Shown here one piece after another: positions 8,576 through 15,581 of a DNA stretch of 15,581 nt. This DNA is from Pleurotus ostreatus/Saccharomyces cerevisiae fusant (taxonomy: Eukaryota; Opisthokonta): NCBI GenBank assembly GCA_024196135.1, contig JAMQCK010000801.1:1-15581 (forward strand), read 5' to 3'. The translations under genes were made by a program, and so were the position numbers. The notes under the pieces are model-generated. The model had not been told where the DNA came from. It saw nothing but the letters and a program-made list of their open reading frames with translations, and ran no database searches. Each line of letters begins with the position of its first letter. The first letter of the stretch is position 1.

Positions 8576-9338
8576 GCTGTGGTACCTACATCGCTTATTA
8601 TGGTTCCACTGTCTGCCTTGGAAGTCAATGTCGGCCGCATCATTGAGTATGGGTATTTTGGTGACAGATGCGTGAGCTCATTTATCGCAGATGGCGAAAG
8701 AGGTTTGCGTCAAGAGAAGCACTTTGGCATGGACGATGTGAGAAGTAAGAACTAGTATTTCGTGACCCGATGTGTGATGCAGCAGGATAGCAGAAGCTAC
8801 AGAGAGTAGATATACAAGTACGCAATGCAAGGAACTGAGCTGACGCTGGACGTTGAACAATCTTTGAGGCTGTAGATCTGGAGGGAGTCAGCATATGCGA
8901 AAATGATTGTGTATGTCAAAAGGGGTCAGAAAGTCATTCATGTCAGTTGGACCAACGAGGACGCGCAAGCGCGCCCAACGAAGGGACAAGGTCGACTAAG
9001 AGGTGCCAATGGTTGAACAACAACGCTCATCTTCCAAGAGGATCACAGGAGGAAGTCTCACCTGCAGATAAATGTAGACGGAGCGAATGAGGAGAGTGGG
9101 AGACGCGGTGAAGACGCGGACGAGGAGGAATGAGAAAACGGCACGTGGGCGCTTTTTGCAGCCACATGATCGGTCCCGTTTCGGGGATCGCCGATCGACT
9201 GTACAGTTGACAGACGTGTGGTGACTGACGGAGTACGCGATCGCCCACAGCGACGGACAAGCCAGGCAAGAGGTAAAGCGCTCTCGTCGCCGTCCAGGAC
9301 ATCGCTCAAGACGCATCCCCTAGCTCTCTAAAACCAAA
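8576..9338. other. Intergenic region with RPS3 promoter
   Basis: The 763 bp hold the 3' end of the pseudouridine synthase gene and the promoter of RPS3. Visible elements are a CCAAT at 9006-9010 and a CACGTG box at 9142-9147. The sequence just before the RPS3 ATG is an A-rich start context (aaaaccaaa). No TATA box, tRNA or snoRNA signature was found; short open frames on both strands show neither an ATG-led coding pattern nor similarity that I recognise. Confidence 0.55.
9142..9147. promoter_or_regulatory. CACGTG E-box upstream of RPS3
   Basis: Perfect CACGTG about 190 bp upstream of the RPS3 ATG, the second of three such boxes found before growth-related genes in this window. Role inferred. 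Confidence 0.35.
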
Positions 9339-10295
9339 ATGGCCGCCCAGATTTCCAAGAAGAGAAAGTTCGTGGCTGACGGTGTCTTCCGCGCCGAGCT
9401 CAACGACTTCTTCACCCGCGAGCTGGCCGAGGAGGGCTACTCTGGCTGCGATGTCCGCGTTACCCACGCGCGCACTGAGGTGTGTAGACTGCGCTCTGAA
9501 CGAGTGCGAAATGTTCATCTGTACCCCTCAGATCATCATCCGCGCCACCCACACCCAGGAAGTTCTGGGCGAGAAGGGCCGCCGCATCCGCGAGCTCACT
9601 TCGCTCGTCCAGAAGCGTTTCAAGTTCCCTGAAAACTCTCTTGAGCTCTACGCCGAGAAGGTCCAGTACCGTGGTCTCTCTGCTATCGCCCAGTGCGAGA
9701 GCTTGAGATACAAGCTCCTCGGTGGTCTCGCTGTCCGCCGGTGCGTATCGCTGCCCATCGCAAGCAACCATCGCATATTCATCTGTCTATCTCAGTGCTT
9801 GCTACGGTGTCCTCCGTTTCGTCATGGAGTCCGGCGCGAAGGGCTGCGAGGTCGTTGTCTCTGGCAAGCTTCGCGCCGCGCGTGCGAAGTCCATGAAGTT
9901 CACCGACGGCTTCATGATCCACTCCGGTCAGCCCGTCCGTGACTTCGTTGACTTTGCCGTCCGCCACGTCCTGCTCAGGCAGGGTGTCCTCGGTATCAAG
10001 GTCAAGATGTGAGTTCGGACCTTGTTGTGAGATAACCAAGTACTCACCCGTCCTTAGCATGAAGGGCTGGGACCCGGAGGGCCTCGTCGGCCCGAAGAAG
10101 CCCCTCCCCGACAACGTCACCATCCTCGAGCCGCCCGTCGACAAGGTCGTTGGCGAGCCCTCCTCCGAGCAGCGGGAGCCGGTCTCCGTCCCTGCCGCGG
10201 CACCCCCCGCCGACGAGGCGACCTACGCGCCGCCCCAGGACGCCGCGTACCAGCCGGAGCAGACCTTCCAGGAGGCTGCGCCGCCCGTGTTCTGA
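9339..10295 (+). CDS. RPS3: 40S ribosomal protein uS3 (RPS3)
   Basis: Model exons 9339-9479, 9532-9740, 9796-10008, 10058-10295 (introns 52, 55 and 49 bp) give 266 residues. The protein opens [17 protein letters not shown] and follows eukaryotic uS3 almost block by block: [20 protein letters not shown], then a type II KH domain with the GxxG loop GEKG (residues 60-63) in [20 protein letters not shown], then [39 protein letters not shown] and the [16 protein letters not shown] end of the conserved core. uS3 sits at the mRNA entry channel of the 40S subunit. After the core comes an unusually long tail of about 45 residues rich in Pro, Ala and Glu, ending AAPPVF; yeast and human proteins are about 240-243 residues. 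The ATG is certain from the conserved N terminus. Confidence 0.97.
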
Positions 10296-10744
10296 TCTCG
10301 TTATGCTCATATGTAGTATGTCCTTGTATGATCATTTGGTGGAAGCACCGTTTATGGCATTTACTCGCAAGCCTCTGTTCCGTGAGCTACCGTGAAGCAC
10401 CGTCTACGGACGGGTACGGCGAAGGTCAAAATATGACGGGTCCTCCAAGAGTAGGTAGGGTAAGCGGTCATACCGTTTGTGGCGTCGTTGACCGTTGTGC
10501 TACTACCGATCAGCACCGACTCTCGTGTCTTTCCTACGGTCCGCCACGAAGACGGGAAGCCGTCGCTATTCTTTGACGCTGTCCTACCCGTCACCATCCG
10601 ATTTACTCAGCGAGCGCCTCCTGCCTACCTCCGATGGGATGGAGCTCAACTACGTGACCCAACCATGAGATCATTTCCCCGTTGACGCGCCTCGGTATAA
10701 AAAGCTTGACTTGAGCTCCTAACCACAACTTCACTACGTACAAC
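10296..10744. other. Intergenic region with promoter of the FMN oxidase gene
   Basis: The 449 bp lie between the RPS3 stop and the oxidase ATG. The only clear element is the TATA box at 10696-10703. Several short TACCG/CACCG words recur between about 10385 and 10520, without forming a regular repeat. No gene is supported here. Confidence 0.55.
10696..10703 (+). promoter_or_regulatory. TATA box of the FMN-dependent oxidase gene
   Basis: TATAAAAA only 42 bp upstream of the ATG at 10745, so the leader must be very short (roughly 10-20 nt if initiation occurs about 30 bp downstream). Strong TATA boxes in fungi often mark regulated rather than constitutive genes. Confidence 0.6.
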
Positions 10745-12164
10745 ATGTCTGATCCTCGCAACCCGAACATCAACAACAGGACCACGCCCCAGTCCGCGCT
10801 GTATCAGCGGGATAACCTGCTGAAGGGCCGTGAAGGCGATGTTCCTATTTTCAACACTGGTGGGTACCTCTATCTCGCGGTCACGAGATGATGCTGAGTT
10901 GGACCTACAGACCCCGCCAAGTTGGAGGAGCTCGCCAAAGAGAAGCTCACTCAGGCGGGATGGTAGATATATCGCCTTTCCCGCACGCGGCGTCGCTGAT
11001 GACTTTGCAGGTACTATGCGTCTTCCAATGCGGGCATGTCGTACACGCATCTTGCGAACCGGCAGGCCTTCTACCGCCACCGTATTATCCCCCGGATGCT
11101 GGTCGACACGAACACGCGTGATACGGCTACAACTATCTTCGGCCACAAGGTCGCCGCTCCCATAGGCTTCGCCCCCATCGGCATCAACGTCATTTACCAC
11201 CCTCTTGGCGAGCTCCCTGTCGCCAAGGTCGCAGCAGAGCTGAACCTGCCTTACTGTCTCTCGACCGCTGGCAGCAACTCTATCGAGAGCGTCGGCGCTG
11301 CTAACGGCAATGGGCCGCGCTTCTATCAGCTCTATATGCCGCACGACGATGAGCTGACTCTCAGCCTGCTCAAGCGCGCATACGATAGCGGCTTCACTGC
11401 GTGCATGATTACTGTCGACACCTGGCAGCTTGGCTGGCGCCACGACGACGTCGCGACCTCCAACTACGCCTTCTACCGCGGTGTTGGCGCGGACCTGGGT
11501 CTTACAGATCCCGTCTTCCAGCGCCGCCTCAAGGAGGCGGGTGTCGATCCCAAGACCCAGCCACAGGTCGCTGGGCAGATGTGGATCGACTCCGTCTGGC
11601 ACGGGCGCGCTTGGACTTGGGATAAGGTCGAGTGGGTGATGAAGGAATGGAAGAAGATCTCGGGTGGCAAGCCCTTCGCGGTGAAGGGTATACAGAGCGT
11701 CGCCGATGCGCAAAAGTGCGTCGACCTGGGCATCGACGGCATTGTGGTGAGCAATCACGCTGGCCGTCAGGTCGACGGCGCTATCGCGAGCCTGGATGCG
11801 CTGGAGAAGATCGTCCCTGGTAAGCGACCCGTCCCATATCTTTTGTGGCAACTTTGCTAATTCTGTGCATGTAGCTGTGGGTGACAAGATCTACATCATG
11901 TATGACTCCGGTGTCCGTGGCGCAGCCGACGTCTTCAAAGCGCTCGCCTTGGGTGCGAAGTTCGTCTTCGTCGGTCGTCTTTGGGTGTTCGGTCTATCGA
12001 TCATGGGCGAGCACGGCGTGCGCCACGTCATGAAGAGCCTTTTGGCCGATTTCGACATCCTCATGAACGTCGGAGGCTTCCAGAGTGTCGACCAGATCAC
12101 GCGCGATGCTCTGGACACCTTGCCGAATACGAGCACCCTGATCTCGACGACGAGCAAGCTGTAA
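10745..12164 (+). CDS. FMN-dependent alpha-hydroxy-acid oxidase, lactate 2-monooxygenase-like, with C-terminal SKL
   Basis: Model exons 10745-10859, 10911-10962, 11011-11819, 11875-12164 (introns 51, 48 and 55 bp) give 421 residues. It is a TIM-barrel FMN enzyme of the glycolate oxidase/L-lactate dehydrogenase family. Visible blocks: YYASSNAGMSY (57-67; the active-site Tyr segment), APIGFAPIGIN, PRFYQLYMP, TVDTWQLGWRHDD, PFAVKGIQ with the flavin-contacting Lys, and IVVSNHAGRQVDGAIASLDA with His305 as catalytic base and Arg308 as substrate ligand. The lactate 2-monooxygenase branch is suggested by HAGRQVDGAIASL, by DTWQLGWR and by the long insert before the His motif. That enzyme turns L-lactate and O2 into acetate, CO2 and water; relatives release pyruvate or glyoxylate plus H2O2. 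The last three residues are SKL, a canonical peroxisomal PTS1. Substrate is not decided by the sequence. Promoter has a strong TATA box. Confidence 0.9.
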
Positions 12165-12743
12165 CCTACCAGCGTACAGGCGAAGGGAATGATGAATGTA
12201 TCTCAATAAGTGTATAGTATGTCTTGTATGTGATATGTCAGGAAATGCAAGTTGTTCGAGTCCTGTGTTACGTTCATCTCCGCAATATTTGGCTGAGCGT
12301 GGGTCCACCTTCCACTTGCTCCGAATCAGGTATTTTATGCTTTCGGCAATGGCCGAGGCTGTCCATGACGCGATCGCCTCACCTTCTTTCGCTTCTTCGA
12401 GCACCTCATGTACAAACTCGACCAAACCCTTGTTTGTTCTCTGCATCCATCTGACAATCACAAGTATCCCTGTCCTCTCGGTGACTGCCAAGGCCATAGG
12501 CTGTAGCACTGATGCTACCTCGCCGCGACCGCGCGGCACTGTCGCAGAATTGTAAATTTAAAGGCCTCCGAATGGACGAGTTGCGCCGCCTGCGCGGCGG
12601 GCCACGAGTCCAATGCTGACTCTGCTGCGTTCCGGGACCTCGCACTGCTCGCTTTGCTTTATCTTTCTTGTACCCAGTCGCTCGTCGCTTGGTTCTGCCA
12701 TCCTGCACTCCCGGATTCGGCGAGCTGCGAGCCCTCCACAAGA
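12165..12743. other. Intergenic region before the arylsulfotransferase relic
   Basis: The 579 bp hold the oxidase 3' end and the former promoter of the arylsulfotransferase relic. I can see a TTTAAA at 12557-12562, a CCAAT at 12610-12614 and a small GC-rich inverted repeat around 12586-12600. Minus-strand open frames across this stretch overlap the oxidase and lack supporting features, so no gene is called. Confidence 0.5.
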
Positions 12744-14318
12744 ATGCAACAGCTCAGGACCCTAGTGCTCCTTGCCCCTTTCTACTTGATAGTGCTGACA
12801 GAAGGAGCCAATAAGGGCACGTACACCCCGAACACGGACTTCGACGATGGCACCTACGGCCTTGCCCCCGGCCTGCACCGAGCTCCGACGCTTCCAGCTT
12901 CGCCCCGTACCGTCCACCAGCGTAGGAGTCCCCTCTCCCGCGGTGCTGATACTATGCAGCGCCATGTGGAACTTTGAGGTCAGCTTCGATGACACTTCTG
13001 CTGACTTCGTATCCGACGGCCTGATTTTCTTTGCGCCCCAAGGTATGTGTATGATATTACCATCAATCATTCTCCAAACTGACTCTTCCGGCAGGTACGA
13101 ACGCTAAACAAGCTGGGGCCCGCATCCTCAACTAGCAGGGCCCCAGGCGCAGGCGGCGCCTTGGACAATCTTTGGGATTGTATGCACATCAACAGCATCA
13201 TGAAGGACGACTAAGGGCACCATCTCATCTCATTTCGGCACTGTCATGCGCTTTACTATATCGGCGGAGAGGGCGAGATTCTATGGTCAACTGGCGGCAA
13301 CAAATCGAGCTTCGAGATGGGCGAAGGCACCGACCTGTATTGGCAACGCGGCGCAAGGTGGCTGGATAATCACCATATATCGTGAGTGTATTTTACAATC
13401 AAAGTGAGTCAGTGAGCGCGCTTATGGTGTCCCTCGCAGGGTCTTCGACAACGGTGGCACCAACCGAGGTGACAACGAAACCCCAGCCCAATGCGTCATA
13501 CTCAAGCTTATGACCAGAACATGCGGGTCACGCTCGAGAGAGAGTTTCTGCCGTATAACAGCACTGCTTCGCATTGACAGTCGCAGGGTAATGTGCAGGT
13601 ACTGGCAAATGGCAACGCTTTCATCGGGTGCGTACCTGTAGCTTCGTGACTGTACCTACGCTGACACAATGCAGATGGGGGCAAGTCCCGTATACATCAG
13701 AATACACTTCTGAGGGGGACATGATATGCGCCGCACGATTTGGGCTGCTGGACGATGGTTCAATCTCGAGCTGTGCGTGTTTTCTTTGTTCTTGTGACCT
13801 TGGGTAACTGAATAGCGACGCCCGAATCGAGCATTGCCCTGCAAGTGAGCAGGACTACCTACAGAGATCCCTTCCATCAACGTCACAACGTCCCCTTCGA
13901 CGACCACATGCGCCAGCTGGAACGGCGCAACGGAAGTGAATTACTAGCCGCTTTTCGGGTCGACGAGTGAAACCTCGCAAGACGTCATCTCATTGCAGAA
14001 CACAACTCGCTCCGACCTCGAAACGGCTATTCCTTGGGAGGGAGGTGGTGATTGGGCATGGTATCAGGTGGCAGCGATGAACTCAAAACCAACGAGTATC
14101 TGTCGTATTCGAACTTTACTGTGGCGGACAGGTCTGGAGGGCACATACCATCGGCGGAGAACCAAACGGCTACGGTGTCCGACCCTGTGTCAAGTGGAAA
14201 TCCTTCGCATCCTCAGCCAGTATCGGTTGGGCTGAGGGCATGGACGAAGCGCGGGAAGAAGAGTCAACTCCAATGGCGCTTCCGCACCAGTAGGGTGGAC
14301 CTGACCCTACCTAGCTAG
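12744..14318 (+). pseudogene. Degenerate fungal arylsulfotransferase (ASST) gene with internal deletion
   Basis: It opens with an intact ATG and signal-peptide-like start (MQQLRTLVLLAPFYLIVL) followed by GTYTPNTDFDDGTYG. Family blocks then appear in changing frames: DGLIFFAPQG, WDCMHINSIMKDD, HHLISFRHCHALYYI, GEILWSTGGNKSSFEMGEG, ARWLDNHHIS, VFDNGGTNRG, SQGNVQVLANGNAFIG, WGQVPYTSEYTSEGD, ASWNGATEV, LETAIPW and WAWYQVAA. These match the fungal arylsulfotransferase family (PF14269-type beta propeller). Breaks: in-frame stops TAG 13133, TAA 13212, TGA 13575 and TAG 13945; frameshifts near 12870-12980, 13510, 13890 and 14095; and loss of the central propeller, where the N-terminal part jumps to the HINS block at about 13147. 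Intron positions 13043-13094, 13383-13439 and 13628-13674 still look spliceable. The end is approximate. Intact members are secreted or membrane enzymes moving sulfate between aryl groups. Confidence 0.82.
13113..13146. repeat. Perfect 9-bp inverted repeat beside the pseudogene deletion junction
   Basis: CTGGGGCCC (13113-13121) is followed after a 16-nt loop by its exact reverse complement GGGCCCCAG (13138-13146). All stem pairs are G-C except one A-T, so a stable hairpin is expected. The repeat ends right where similarity to the N-terminal part of the arylsulfotransferase stops and the HINS block begins. Confidence 0.6.
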
Positions 14319-14422
14319 ACTAGCTAATATCTGTAGACTACTCATGTAAGCTCGCGATTGAATGAGCTTGGGCAGGAGGCCGAGCAATGTTCAACCGTGA
14401 GGTCCATTAGGACACATATTTG

Positions 14423-14428
14423 CACGTG
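14423..14428. promoter_or_regulatory. CACGTG E-box upstream of the TAF8-like gene
   Basis: Perfect CACGTG 52 bp upstream of the ATG at 14480. It is the third such box before a transcription or ribosome gene in the window. Role inferred. Confidence 0.35.
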
Positions 14429-14479
14429 TTTCGTAACGTCATCCGCGTGTTCCTGTTCTTGTCCGCGACCGTCAAGGCC

Positions 14480-15581
14480 ATGGACGGCGCGACGCAGAAG
14501 CTTGTTGAATCGACTGTTCACCGCGTTCTGCACGCGAACTCGTTCTCCAGAGCCTCCTCCAATGCAACCCATATCCTCGCAGACATTTTTGCGCGCTATT
14601 ATCTCGTCCTCGCGCAGACTTGCGCTCAGTACGCACAGCACGCCGGTCGCTCGTCCATCAACGTACACGATGCCCTACACGCCATAGAAGACTTGGGATT
14701 CAGCTTGGAGGAGCTCCAGGACTATGTGCAGGGAGAGGCGGTTGATATGGCGCGTGCGGGTTACACCCCGAGAATGTCGACCTCCACTCGGCGCATGGAA
14801 GAACTGGTGGAAATGCATGGTGCGTGGCCCCCCTTCGCCCATAATAACGTTTTGAACTCATATCGCACAGCTCATCTTGCAGATGGCCTCAAGCAGGACC
14901 ACGATGACACGATCCCGCTGGTTTACGCGCCACTGGATCCGGACGCGGATTATTCAACTTCTGACTCAGAGAGCGAAGAGGAAGAGATCCCTGCTCAGAG
15001 ATCTGAAGCTGAACCAATGGATACGACCCACGGCTCTGAGCGCGAAGAGGGCCAACCGCCCGCCCTCGACCCGCAGCACAGAGTACCGTCGCCACGTTTG
15101 CAACTCCCCACACCCCCATCCCCTCATCCACACAAACGACATAAAAAGAACGGCTGGAACGCGCCCGACTATGTTCCCTCTTTTCTACCGCCCTTCCCCA
15201 AACCCGCGAACGACGAGGACGTCGATCCGCTGGAACTAGAAAGCGCCCTGCCTTCCCGCGCGCAATCTACGCAACCGGAACTTGCGCCCACGGTGAAGGT
15301 CGAGAACTTGCCTCTCCCTTTACCCCCTCCGACTGCTGCCATGTCGAGCAGCACGGACTATACCGAGCTCAACCCGATACCCTACTCGCAATCATCCCTT
15401 GGTTCCCTTCAAGAGTGGCATTTACCCTCTGCGGTTCGTATATCAGTAGTATTCTGCGTCAATAATTCATCTACCTTTTTTAGCCCCCCGATCCCGACGC
15501 CGACCCGTCGTCTGCAGTGGATGGCCGCCCCTCAAACAGGTCGAAGCTACTTGGTCACCCGCATTTCTTGACGATGAAGGC
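14480..15581 (+). CDS. TFIID subunit with histone fold (TAF8-like, possibly TAF3), 3' end outside the window
   Basis: Model exons 14480-14819, 14871-15433 and 15484 onward (introns 51 and 50 bp); 333 residues are visible and the frame is open at the window end. Residues about 1-85 form a bromodomain-associated (BTP) histone fold: ATQKLVESTVHRVLHANSF, ILADIFARYYLVLAQTCAQY, then INVHDALHAIEDLGFS. This fold occurs in TAF3, TAF8 and Spt7 and pairs with TAF10. A Ser/Glu-acidic linker follows (about 140-170), then a proline-rich, basic stretch and DYVPSFLPPFP at 213-223. A PSFLPPFP block is what TAF8 has after its histone fold, although the usual PDPHTY continuation is absent (here PKPANDEDVD). No PHD finger is visible within the window, so TAF3 cannot be fully excluded. 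Nuclear, Pol II pre-initiation complex. The start is the ATG next to the fold. Intron 1 is stop-free and 51 bp. Confidence 0.75.

Noticed and set aside
8678..9316. Minus-strand frames between the pseudouridine synthase and RPS3
   Set aside because: They have no plausible splice pattern, no recognisable domains and non-ATG or weak starts; the region is better explained as 3' UTR and RPS3 promoter.
10646..11887. Minus-strand open frame of 413 codons
   Set aside because: It is antisense to the FMN oxidase, whose plus-strand product has clear conserved active-site motifs. Long antisense frames are common in GC-rich, codon-biased genes.
12240..12270. GTTCGAGTC-like word resembling a tRNA T-loop
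   Set aside because: The flanking bases do not form a T-stem and no D-arm, anticodon arm or acceptor stem can be built around it.
12573..12614. GC-rich nested inverted repeat upstream of the arylsulfotransferase relic
   Set aside because: Stems are only 5 bp with mismatched joints, within expectation for sequence of this GC content, and there is no terminator or transposon-end context.

Overview
The window looks like nuclear DNA of a filamentous basidiomycete, most likely an Agaricomycete. The genes are dense and GC-rich. Nearly every one is cut by short introns of about 47-62 bp with GTRNGY-type donors, CTNAY-like branch points and YAG acceptors. Assignments were made by reading translated exons by eye and joining them at splice sites that keep the frame. 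No database search or transcript evidence was available, so exon borders are models.

Layout, left to right. Two minus-strand genes lie in tandem: an Elongin A homologue (1704 down to 197, seven exons, two of them only 21 and 22 nt) and MPP10, the U3 snoRNP/SSU-processome scaffold (4429 down to 2028, five exons). MPP10 is divergent from a plus-strand four-helix membrane protein of the SUR7/PalI family (5086-5940), which has a clear TATA box. This gene converges on SDH4, the small membrane-anchor subunit of mitochondrial complex II (minus, 6992 down to 6273, five exons). SDH4 shares a 162-bp divergent promoter with a plus-strand RluA-family pseudouridine synthase that probably acts in mitochondria (7155-8575, seven exons). 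Then, all on the plus strand, come ribosomal protein uS3/RPS3 (9339-10295, four exons), an FMN-dependent alpha-hydroxy-acid oxidase of the lactate 2-monooxygenase type ending in a peroxisomal SKL signal (10745-12164, four exons), a broken fungal arylsulfotransferase (12744 to about 14318), and the 5' part of a histone-fold TFIID subunit resembling TAF8 (14480 to beyond the window end).

Functionally this is mostly an ordinary housekeeping neighbourhood: transcription (Elongin A, TAF8-like), ribosome production (MPP10, RPS3), respiration and mitochondrial RNA modification (SDH4, pseudouridine synthase). The accessory part is the oxidase plus the arylsulfotransferase relic. I found no transposon, CRISPR array, tRNA, rRNA or evident new multi-gene system. 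The observations most worth following are the CCAAT/E-box element between two divergent genes for mitochondrial proteins, the PTS1-tagged lactate-monooxygenase-like enzyme, the arylsulfotransferase pseudogene with an inverted repeat beside its deletion junction, the Elongin A micro-exons, and three stop-free introns whose length is a multiple of three.
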